Below are positions 1-5,769 of a stretch of 8,743 bases of DNA, one piece after another (positions within the stretch are counted from its first letter, which is position 1; every line of letters starts with the position of its first letter). The DNA lies in NCBI GenBank assembly GCA_012515515.1, contig JAAYYE010000014.1:1-8743 (forward strand), written 5' to 3'. The notes under the pieces were generated by a model. It was given only the letters and a program-made list of their open reading frames with translations, ran no database searches and was not told the DNA's origin. The DNA is from Minisyncoccota bacterium. GTDB lineage: Bacteria > Patescibacteria > Microgenomatia > UBA1400 > PJMF01. The position numbers and the translations under genes are program-made.

Positions 1-2
1 AT

Positions 3-956
3 CTAGTTTTTGAATACCGAAATAGTCAGGCAGCACCTTTAGTGAGAGTTGAACTAATCGATGCTGAAACAAAAGAAGTTATTGACTGGCAAATTACCAG
101 TTATTTAGGTCAATTTTTTGACTTTTCCTGGCCAAATGATACTGCTCTTGCCCTTGAAGTCAAAGATAATAATTTTTATTTCCCCATTGGTGAACAGAAA
201 CCGGCTTTTTTAACTTGGTATAACTTTTATCAAAAAGAAGTGTTTATGATTGAAGATAATGATCAGCAAACTAAGGCAAAAAACACTGATCAAGCAGCAA
301 ACTTGTTTAATGCCAAACGGGCTCTGGCAATTCCCACGCTGATGGCAGAGGGGAAAAACAATCTACCACTAATTGAGCGGATACGCATTATTCTGGCTTA
401 TTTACTTAGTTACCCTTGGTGGTTTTGGACATTGGGTTTATTATTTATTTTACCTTTTGTCTTGAGATATCCAAGTATTTTTAATTACTTGGCTTTAATT
501 TATTATTTGATTATTGCTCTAATCAAACATTTTTATGTATCTGGTAGTAAAACTTGGCAATTTAGAGCGCTCTATAGTAATGCCAGACAAATTGATCAAA
601 ATTTAATTTTAGTAGTCGACGATTTGGACAAGGGTTTTTCTCAAGCTCAGATTGTAAAAATCAGTGAGAGTTTAAGCGATAAAATTCATTTATTAACTAG
701 CAACTTTATCTTTCATTTGCAAACAAAAGATTATGCTTTTTGGGATGGTCAGGGAGTAATTAGTGAGAGCGAATATAGAATAGATCAAGAAAAAATTAGT
801 GAAAGCGAAGATAGAACAGATCAAGAAAAAACCAAGGGCGGTGAGGGTGAAATAGCTCGAGAAAAAATTAGCGAATTTAAAATACATCCAATGACTGCTG
901 CCAATCACAAACTCAGGCATTTACAGCTACGTTGTCAATTATTGCCCCAGCGATAA
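3..956 (+). CDS. Membrane protein with carboxypeptidase-regulatory-like domain and repeat-bearing tail (5' partial)
   Basis: The frame is open from the first full codon at base 3, so the gene starts left of the window; the GTG at 42 is probably an internal Val codon, because the domain pattern already runs upstream of it. The first ~75 visible residues (APLVRVELIDAETKEVIDW, then a Gly-containing turn and an aromatic-rich strand) look like a carboxypeptidase-regulatory-like/Ig-type beta sandwich, a module common in CPR surface proteins. A linker follows, then two hydrophobic helices (about 411-465 and 477-527, the first Trp/Phe-rich). The remaining ~140 residues are hydrophilic and not recognised; they contain LILVVDDLDKG and end in a charged Glu/Lys/Ser tail with 12-residue repeats. 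The frame closes with TAA 44 bases inside the converging mnmA end. The family of the C-terminal half is unknown to me. An envelope location is likely; the function is not assignable. Confidence 0.75.
   Translation, partial: LVFEYRNSQAAPLVRVELIDAETKEVIDWQITSYLGQFFDFSWPNDTALALEVKDNNFYFPIGEQKPAFLTWYNFYQKEVFMIEDNDQQTKAKNTDQAANLFNAKRALAIPTLMAEGKNNLPLIERIRIILAYLLSYPWWFWTLGLLFILPFVLRYPSIFNYLALIYYLIIALIKHFYVSGSKTWQFRALYSNARQIDQNLILVVDDLDKGFSQAQIVKISESLSDKIHLLTSNFIFHLQTKDYAFWDGQGVISESEYRIDQEKISESEDRTDQEKTKGGEGEIAREKISEFKIHPMTAANHKLRHLQLRCQLLPQR
759..866 (+). repeat. Three 36-bp in-frame tandem repeats in the tail of the first gene
   Basis: Units start at 759, 795 and 831. Units 1 and 2 differ at only a few bases and encode ISESEYRIDQEK and ISESEDRTDQEK. 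Unit 3 is diverged (TKGGEGEIAREK) but keeps the length and the Glu-Lys end. A fourth start (ISEF) follows at 867. The unit is exactly 12 codons, so gain or loss of units preserves the frame. The product is a highly charged, probably disordered or helical segment next to the C-terminus. Confidence 0.8.
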
Positions 957-2043
957 GTAATACATGATCTTGCTTTTCTTGATAAAAAACTGCGGCTTGA
1001 CCAGCAGCGGGGGCAAAAATTTTACTCTTGCTTTTAACTAGAATTTTTTCTTGTTTTGCTTGAACTTGGCAAGGAATTAGTTTTCCGGTGTTGCGAATTT
1101 TGACTAAAGCGTAAAATTTTTGCCTTTTTTGCCAGAGTTTTTCTTGACTGTTATTGACAAAATGGAGGTCTTTAATAAAGAATTCTTGGGTAAAAGCCCT
1201 TGCTGTTGTGTCCACCACCAACTGGTTAGACTCGACTATTTTTTTGCTCACTACTAAAACGGGCGTGCGATCTTTGGGAAAATCTATGCAGGTGCTCTTT
1301 TTTAATGCGCTTCGATCAATGCTAAAACCATGGCGTTGACCAATGGTATAAAAAGCCAAGCCTTGATGTCGACCAATAATTAGCCCATGTCGATCAATGA
1401 TATTTCCAGGATTTTCTTGGATATTTTTTCTTAGAAAATCTTGCAAATTAGTCTTTTTTAGGAAACAAATATCAAAAGATTCACGATTTAAATGTGCTAA
1501 ATTGGCTTGTTTGGCTAAGTCGATGACTGTTTTTTTAGTTAAAGAACCAAGGGGAAATAAGATTTTAGCCAATTGCTGCTCAGTTAATTGATATAAAAAA
1601 TAACTTTGATCTTTGCTTTGATCTTGGGCATTGGCTAAATAAAATTCTTGAGATTTTTTGACAATCTGTGCATAGTGGCCGGTGGCTAAATGACTAAAAC
1701 CCTCTGCTTCAGCCCATGCTAAGAGTTGGCCAAACTTGAGTAATTTGTTGCAAACGATGCAGGGGTTGGGAGTTTGACCTTGGCGATAACTAGCTAATAA
1801 ATAATCTATAACCTCGCTTTTTTGTTCTTGAGAAAAATCTAGTAGTTGAAAAGGAATATCCAGAGTTTGAGCAACTGTCTGGGCGACTTGGCTTTCTTCT
1901 TCAATCAGCGCTTGTTGCTGGGCGTTTTGCGCATAAAATTTAATATAAACAGCACTGAGATCAAAGCCCTGTTTTTTTAACAAGTAAGCAACGGTACTAG
2001 AATCTACTCCTCCAGAAAGGGCTACTAATATTTTTTTTGCCAT
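913..2043 (-). CDS. mnmA: tRNA-specific 2-thiouridylase MnmA
   Basis: MnmA adenylates and thiolates U34 of tRNA Lys, Glu and Gln in the cytoplasm, making the 2-thio part of mnm5s2U-type wobble bases. The 376-residue length is normal for the family. The N-terminus has the PP-loop ATP-pyrophosphatase motif SGGVDSS (residues 10-16). The catalytic Cys is in NPCIVCN (C98) and the second Cys, which receives the persulfide, is in SFDICF (C193), where most homologues have an SxGxCF-like motif. Further family landmarks are TGHYA (121-125), KDQSYFLY (144-151), and the central beta-barrel entry GLAFYTIGQRHG. The product ends IAGAII plus a short tail. The ATG lies one base after the stop of the DUF1704 gene with no clear Shine-Dalgarno of its own, so translation is probably coupled. 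Its 3' end overlaps the converging + strand gene by 44 bases. The assignment is firm; why it sits behind a tagging-type cassette is not evident. Confidence 0.96.
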   Translation of the reverse strand: MAKKILVALSGGVDSSTVAYLLKKQGFDLSAVYIKFYAQNAQQQALIEEESQVAQTVAQTLDIPFQLLDFSQEQKSEVIDYLLASYRQGQTPNPCIVCNKLLKFGQLLAWAEAEGFSHLATGHYAQIVKKSQEFYLANAQDQSKDQSYFLYQLTEQQLAKILFPLGSLTKKTVIDLAKQANLAHLNRESFDICFLKKTNLQDFLRKNIQENPGNIIDRHGLIIGRHQGLAFYTIGQRHGFSIDRSALKKSTCIDFPKDRTPVLVVSKKIVESNQLVVDTTARAFTQEFFIKDLHFVNNSQEKLWQKRQKFYALVKIRNTGKLIPCQVQAKQEKILVKSKSKIFAPAAGQAAVFYQEKQDHVLLIAGAIIDNVAVNA

Positions 2044-2044
2044 A

Positions 2045-3010
2045 TTAAAAAATAAAATTTCTTTTAGCTAAAGTTTGAATTTTTTCGCGATAAGCCTGTG
2101 GATCATCCGTATAAAATCTAGGTAGAAGCGCTTGGTAATTGGGGTTAATTTTTTGGGCTTTTTTGACATCTTGGTAAGCCAACTTCCCATAATAAAGAGG
2201 GCTTGGATCGTAATGGTGACGACGTAAATAGTTTAAGACTTGGGCAAAGCCGGTCAAATAAACTAGACCTTTACTAAATCCTCCTGGCAAACTGGTGTCA
2301 GTCAGTCCTCTTTTGTTTTTTAAAGCCTGAGACCAAGCCTTTTGTGGATCTTGATAATACTGATAATAAAATTGATAGACAGTTTTATAATCTGCTTTAC
2401 TTGCCAGTTGTACTCCCAAATATGAGAGGGCTGGCTGAAAAACTAATTGTTGATCTCTGTTTAAGTATTGATGGATGACGGCTAAACCCTCTTCGGTGAG
2501 CAAATGATTGCGGAAAGAATAGGCTTTTTTTCGTTTGTACCAGGGTTGCAATAAGTAGTTTTCTTGTCTGAGAATATGGGTGCCAATTTCATGATCTAGG
2601 GTGTTGATTAAGCGCTTTTGCTTAAAATTAATTGGCAAACGAATTTTAATGGAATTTTCTGAAAAATTAACGGCAAAACGACTGGTAAAAGTTTCACTAA
2701 AAATTATTTGATACTTGTCGCTTAGGGCATAATCATCGAGGCAGGCTGTGACAATCTTTTTAACCTCTTCTTCGCTTAAAATGTTATTGTGACTTTGTTC
2801 TTGTTGAAAGAGATTTTCTTTTTGCGCTTGTTTAATAATTTTTTTAGCCAAATGGGCATAGTAGCAATTGCTTTTGCCATAATAATTTAAAGATGAGCTG
2901 TCAATCGGTTTTTGATACTGAAATTGTGGATTATAATTTGCCTGTTTAGCAAAAAATTTCTCTTTTTCACTAGCTAAGTTAACTGGAACAAGGTCTTTGA
3001 GTTTAATCAT
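2045..3010 (-). CDS. DUF1704 / QEGLA-motif HExxxH metallopeptidase (MATCAP-like)
   Basis: The protein has 321 residues from ATG 3010; an in-frame ATG at 3037 would add nine residues. I prefer 3010 because it overlaps the upstream stop as ATGATTAA, a common coupling arrangement, and GGTGA sits just before it. The diagnostic features are HEIGTH (residues 140-145, an HExxxH metal site) and TEEGLAV (172-178), which matches the QEGLA motif that names the family and supplies a likely third metal ligand. The later segment GGFSKGLVYLTG (243-254) matches a conserved block, although Gly stands where I recall an Asp in most relatives. Eukaryotic members (MATCAP/TMCP1) are tubulin tyrosine carboxypeptidases, and bacterial members often neighbour amidoligases. 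By inference, this enzyme trims a residue attached by the ATP-grasp ligase encoded immediately upstream. It has no signal peptide or membrane helix, so it should be cytoplasmic. The substrate is unknown. Confidence 0.88.
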   Translation of the reverse strand: MIKLKDLVPVNLASEKEKFFAKQANYNPQFQYQKPIDSSSLNYYGKSNCYYAHLAKKIIKQAQKENLFQQEQSHNNILSEEEVKKIVTACLDDYALSDKYQIIFSETFTSRFAVNFSENSIKIRLPINFKQKRLINTLDHEIGTHILRQENYLLQPWYKRKKAYSFRNHLLTEEGLAVIHQYLNRDQQLVFQPALSYLGVQLASKADYKTVYQFYYQYYQDPQKAWSQALKNKRGLTDTSLPGGFSKGLVYLTGFAQVLNYLRRHHYDPSPLYYGKLAYQDVKKAQKINPNYQALLPRFYTDDPQAYREKIQTLAKRNFIF

Positions 3011-4298
3011 TTTCACCCGGACTGATGATAAAACCATCTAAATCTTTGCGACCTATTTCGACTTTGTGTAATCGATGATTAAGCTTTTTACTGATTAACA
3101 TGGTACTTTTAATAATTTGTCCTCTTAATTTAATTTTAATGTTAATGACTGGCAAATTGCCCTCTTCTTTTTCTTTCTGGAACCACAATAAGTCTTCGAC
3201 ATCGAGTAGACCTAGTTTTCCTGCCAAATCTCGAGCAATTGCACTATGCAAGCGACCAGTATTAATAAAGGCGTTTGTGGTGATGCGTTGTTTTTCTTCG
3301 CCATATAAAATAATTTCTTCTTTTAAGCCGATATTGGTAATTTCGCTTTTAACTTTGATGCGATTAGAAAAATCGCTGGCAAAAAGCGCTTGAGCTATTT
3401 TTACCCCGTGTTCTGCATTAACAACATTTAAGCCCTCTACTCGTTCCAGGCGTCGACGCAATCCGGCTTGATTAGCAGCTTGAATAGAAAGTCCTGGAGT
3501 AGCATTGAGCTCGACGATCATTGGCCCCTTAATTTTATGTAGAAAAACATCAACTCCGCAATAAATTAAATCAGCTGCTTCACTAGCTCGAACCGCGCTC
3601 AGTAAGACTTTTTGCCAATTAGGGATCACAATCCCGTTTAATTTCTTTTTTGTTCCTGGCAAGTATTTAATAATTTGTTTTTTATGAGCAACTGCGTAAG
3701 TGGTAATGCCGCTACTAAGATCAATGCCCACCGCTATGGCTCCTTGAGAAACATTGGCTCTTCCAGAGGATTCTTCAGTGGGCAGTCGTAACATGGCCAT
3801 GACCGGCACTCGATTAAAGACAATCACTCTCACATCAGGCGTACCGCGATAAGAATATTTCAATAATTTGGGGTGAATTGGGATACGTTCTTCGATAATA
3901 ATATTATGATTGGAACCATGAATGCTATATTGACCACTGAGAATATCTCGGCAATGAAGTTTAATATCATCAAGGTCCCACTTATCGCCTAAAACATCTA
4001 GCCACTGCTCTTTATTAACTTTTTTTCTAAAAGCAATTACTCCGGTGCCAGCATGCCCGTTGGTTGGCTTAATGACAAAATCCCCCTCCAATTTTTCCCA
4101 AGCAAAATCATTAATATCCTCACCAGTGCCTAAAATACCGTAAATTTTGGCACAAGGAATATCATTGTCATTTAATAAAATTTTTGTAGCATATTTCGAA
4201 CGAGCAATAGCCTTAGCCTTTCTAGAATTACGACTGACATAAAGACTATTACGCGCGTTGATACCCAGAAGATCGCTGGCGTTGGCTTTTTTTATCAT
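3003..4298 (-). CDS. RimK-like ATP-grasp ligase fused to a retropepsin-like domain
   Basis: This 431-residue protein has two domains. Residues ~8-300 match the alpha-L-glutamate ligase-like (RimK-related) ATP-grasp family: the N-terminal LLGINARNSLYV, DFVIKPTNGHAGTGVIAF (73-90, ATP-binding Lys and Gly-rich loop), IIIEERIP (133-140), and VELNATPGLSIQAANQAG (262-279, with Glu263 and Asn265 as metal ligands). Such enzymes form an amide bond through an acyl phosphate. Residues ~316-427 look like the retropepsin-like domain (the RimB/'ATP-dependent zinc protease' type) that is normally a separate neighbour gene: AFINTGRLHSAIARDLAGKLGL, then IGRKDLDGFIISP. The usual catalytic D-T-G reads N-T-G here (Asn346, codon AAT), so proteolysis by this domain is doubtful. 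It may instead bind peptide or serve as a dimer platform. The gene begins 8 bases after the 7TM gene and overlaps the DUF1704 gene by 8. It has no membrane segment. The identity of the ligated amino acid and its target is unknown. Confidence 0.9.
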   Translation of the reverse strand: MIKKANASDLLGINARNSLYVSRNSRKAKAIARSKYATKILLNDNDIPCAKIYGILGTGEDINDFAWEKLEGDFVIKPTNGHAGTGVIAFRKKVNKEQWLDVLGDKWDLDDIKLHCRDILSGQYSIHGSNHNIIIEERIPIHPKLLKYSYRGTPDVRVIVFNRVPVMAMLRLPTEESSGRANVSQGAIAVGIDLSSGITTYAVAHKKQIIKYLPGTKKKLNGIVIPNWQKVLLSAVRASEAADLIYCGVDVFLHKIKGPMIVELNATPGLSIQAANQAGLRRRLERVEGLNVVNAEHGVKIAQALFASDFSNRIKVKSEITNIGLKEEIILYGEEKQRITTNAFINTGRLHSAIARDLAGKLGLLDVEDLLWFQKEKEEGNLPVINIKIKLRGQIIKSTMLISKKLNHRLHKVEIGRKDLDGFIISPGEND

Positions 4299-4306
4299 AA
4301 AATTAT

Positions 4307-5350
4307 TTATTCTTCTAATCCTGGAGAATCATCATTGTCTAGTTTCTTGTATTTCTCGGAACGGCTGTTTTTTTTGAGTAAATCTTGAAAGCGAAAATAT
4401 TCTAAAAGTCTTAAACCGGTGTAACGACCGATGGCCAGATTAAGAATGGCTACCAATAAAATAGTTAATTCTGGTTTTAAAATGACGAAGCGCTGAATAG
4501 TTTCATTACCAAAAATTAAGGCGCCGATGATGGCTAAGAGCAATGTTTCAAAAGTGATGCTTAGGGCTTCTCCTCGACTAGCAAACATTTGACTGGTCAT
4601 AAAATTTTCTGTCAACAAAATGATGATTAGTAAAGGAAAAATACTAACATTTAAGACTAAATCAATTTTTAACACTGAGCCAACAGTCAACAACAGCAGC
4701 ATGACAATTGAGACAAGCAATAAGACCATGGCTGTTTTAGGCAAAACTGGCATTTTTAAAAACTTCAATAAATATCTAGCCAACATGGCTCCTAACAATA
4801 CAGAAATAAACAAAATAATCCCGGTGGTTAAACCAGTAGAAACAAAAGCTACGGACAAAACGGCTGGAATATAAATGCCAAAACCCTTAAAGCCAATCAC
4901 GTGGCGAGCCAAAGCCACTAAAGAAGCGACGACGGGAAAAATTAATATAATCACCACTAAGCTGGCAGGTAAACCTTGAGCAACAGCTTGGCGAATGGCT
5001 TTTTGTAAAACATTAGTTGGGTTTAGGGGGCCAATGGGATTTTCGTCTAAGTAGGCAGCTAAAACGCTTTTTTGTCGACCAGTGGTTTCAGTAATATCTT
5101 CATCGGCCTTTTGTTGAATTTTCTCGACAATTTCCGCTGATGGAGAAGCCAAGCTAGTGCTGTCACTAGCTTCAGCTTCTGCACTTGATTCTTCAATGGC
5201 TTCTAGGCTGGCTAGATCCTCGCCTTCAAATCTCACTGGATTGGGACTTTGCGCGAAAACTACTGATAGCCGACTTTGGTTGATCAGCACACTACTGACA
5301 AGCAACAACATAATAGTTAAACAGAGGGACAAAAATTTTTTACTAGGCAT
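4307..5350 (-). CDS. 7TM transglutaminase-family membrane protein lacking the inactive transglutaminase ectodomain
   Basis: The 347-residue protein starts with a signal peptide (residues 1-33, basic n-region, hydrophobic core, VFA before Gln). An Asp/Glu/Ser/Ala-rich low-complexity stretch (about 42-90) and an amphipathic segment follow. Seven hydrophobic helices then run at about 128-148, 155-170, 172-195, 206-226, 232-250, 266-282 and 292-309. FPVVASLVALARHVIGFKGFGIYIPAVLS and the last-helix motif GRYTGLRLLEYFRF are typical of the 7TM_transglut family. Known members carry a catalytically dead transglutaminase domain outside the membrane before the 7TM part, and are encoded next to RimK-like ligases and retropepsin-like proteins. 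Here that ectodomain is reduced to ~90 low-complexity residues. Its role may be as a membrane sensor, scaffold or transporter for the ligase system; no enzymatic residue is visible. AAGG four bases before the ATG supports this start. Confidence 0.88.
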   Translation of the reverse strand: MPSKKFLSLCLTIMLLLVSSVLINQSRLSVVFAQSPNPVRFEGEDLASLEAIEESSAEAEASDSTSLASPSAEIVEKIQQKADEDITETTGRQKSVLAAYLDENPIGPLNPTNVLQKAIRQAVAQGLPASLVVIILIFPVVASLVALARHVIGFKGFGIYIPAVLSVAFVSTGLTTGIILFISVLLGAMLARYLLKFLKMPVLPKTAMVLLLVSIVMLLLLTVGSVLKIDLVLNVSIFPLLIIILLTENFMTSQMFASRGEALSITFETLLLAIIGALIFGNETIQRFVILKPELTILLVAILNLAIGRYTGLRLLEYFRFQDLLKKNSRSEKYKKLDNDDSPGLEE

Positions 5351-5354
5351 AAGA

Positions 5355-5358
5355 CCTT
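5355..5358 (-). promoter_or_regulatory. Shine-Dalgarno of the 7TM gene
   Basis: The transcript reads TAAGGT, with four bases between AAGG and the ATG at 5350. It lies in the 16-base gap after the PF04020 gene and fixes the 7TM start directly before its signal peptide. Confidence 0.55.
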
Positions 5359-5366
5359 ACTAGTTT

Positions 5367-5729
5367 TTATAAGATAAAACTGACAATATTTTGAAAAAAG
5401 GCAATCAAGGTTGAAACAAAAAGTAAAGTAAAAAATTGATTTAATCGTAGGCCTAAAATAATCATTGGTTGAATATTAAACCCTGGCACCAAATAAGTGA
5501 CTAACCATAAAATAAAGACATTAATAATAATTGAGAAAAAGCCAAGGGTTGCAACATTAATTGGTAAAAACAGAAATTTTAAGATTGGTTTCATAACTTT
5601 TTCTAGTAAAGTTAAAACGATTCCAGCCATAATCAGCGTAATGTAGTTACTATAGTCCACATTTGGCAAAGCCCAAGCTAAAATAGCGATGGTGGCAATT
5701 AAGACGATAATTGGTTTAAGTAGTTTCAT
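5367..5729 (-). CDS. PF04020 'phage holin family' 4-TM membrane protein (YvlD-like)
   Basis: The 120-residue, almost entirely hydrophobic protein has four predicted helices, at about 4-21, 29-43, 58-81 and 98-118. The pattern LLEKVMKPILKFLFLPINVATLG followed by IIINVFILWLVTYLVPGFNI is characteristic of the PF04020 family, whose usual length is 110-125. Despite the family name, there is no phage context here and no lysis gene nearby. Chromosomal members such as YvlD are small inner-membrane proteins of unclear function, sometimes tied to envelope stress. It sits 40 bases after uvrC and 16 bases before the 7TM gene. A good Shine-Dalgarno (AAGGA, five bases from the ATG) suggests efficient independent initiation, in contrast to the weakly led genes downstream. 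The family call is firm; the function is unknown. Confidence 0.85.
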   Translation of the reverse strand: MKLLKPIIVLIATIAILAWALPNVDYSNYITLIMAGIVLTLLEKVMKPILKFLFLPINVATLGFFSIIINVFILWLVTYLVPGFNIQPMIILGLRLNQFFTLLFVSTLIAFFQNIVSFIL

Positions 5730-5734
5730 AAATT

Positions 5735-5739
5735 TCCTT
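5735..5739 (-). promoter_or_regulatory. Shine-Dalgarno of the PF04020 gene
   Basis: AAGGA on the transcript, five bases before the ATG at 5729. It is the clearest ribosome binding site in the array. Confidence 0.6.
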
Positions 5740-5746
5740 ATACTTC

Positions 5747-5752
5747 ATTATA
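5747..5752 (-). promoter_or_regulatory. Possible -10 element in the uvrC / PF04020 gap
   Basis: A perfect TATAAT on the minus strand lies in the only intergenic gap of any size in the array (40 bases), 17 bases before the ATG at 5729. No convincing -35 box occurs at 16-18 bases upstream and there is no exact TGn extension, so an internal promoter is only a possibility. Transcription from it would give a leader of about a dozen bases holding the AAGGA site, and would decouple the membrane/ligase genes from uvrC. In AT-rich DNA this hexamer can arise by chance. Confidence 0.25.
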
Positions 5753-5769
5753 TTTCAAGCTAGTTACTA

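Noticed and set aside
693..920. Short minus-strand open frame of 75 codons opposite the end of the first gene
   Set aside because: It lies antisense to the repeat region, has low-complexity Phe/Ile/Ser content forced by the repeats, and resembles no family.
940..1020. Possible terminator: TTGCCCC near 940 pairing with GGGGGCAA near 1010
   Set aside because: The loop would be about 60 bases, there is no adjacent T-run of useful length, and the region codes for the end of MnmA.
1154..1591. Two short + strand frames (1154-1339 and 1397-1591) inside mnmA
   Set aside because: Both are antisense to well-conserved mnmA sequence, with no ribosome binding site and no recognisable content.
3100..3393. 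97-codon + strand frame
   Set aside because: Antisense to the retropepsin-like domain; the protein looks like a random shadow translation.
4620..5363. Short + strand frames (4620-4874, 5157-5363) antisense to the 7TM gene
   Set aside because: Explained by the reverse complement of hydrophobic and Ser/Ala-rich coding sequence; no independent evidence of translation.
5367..5729. Prophage or lysis cassette suggested by the 'holin' family name
   Set aside because: PF04020 proteins are widespread chromosomal membrane proteins, and no endolysin, integrase or phage structural gene is present.
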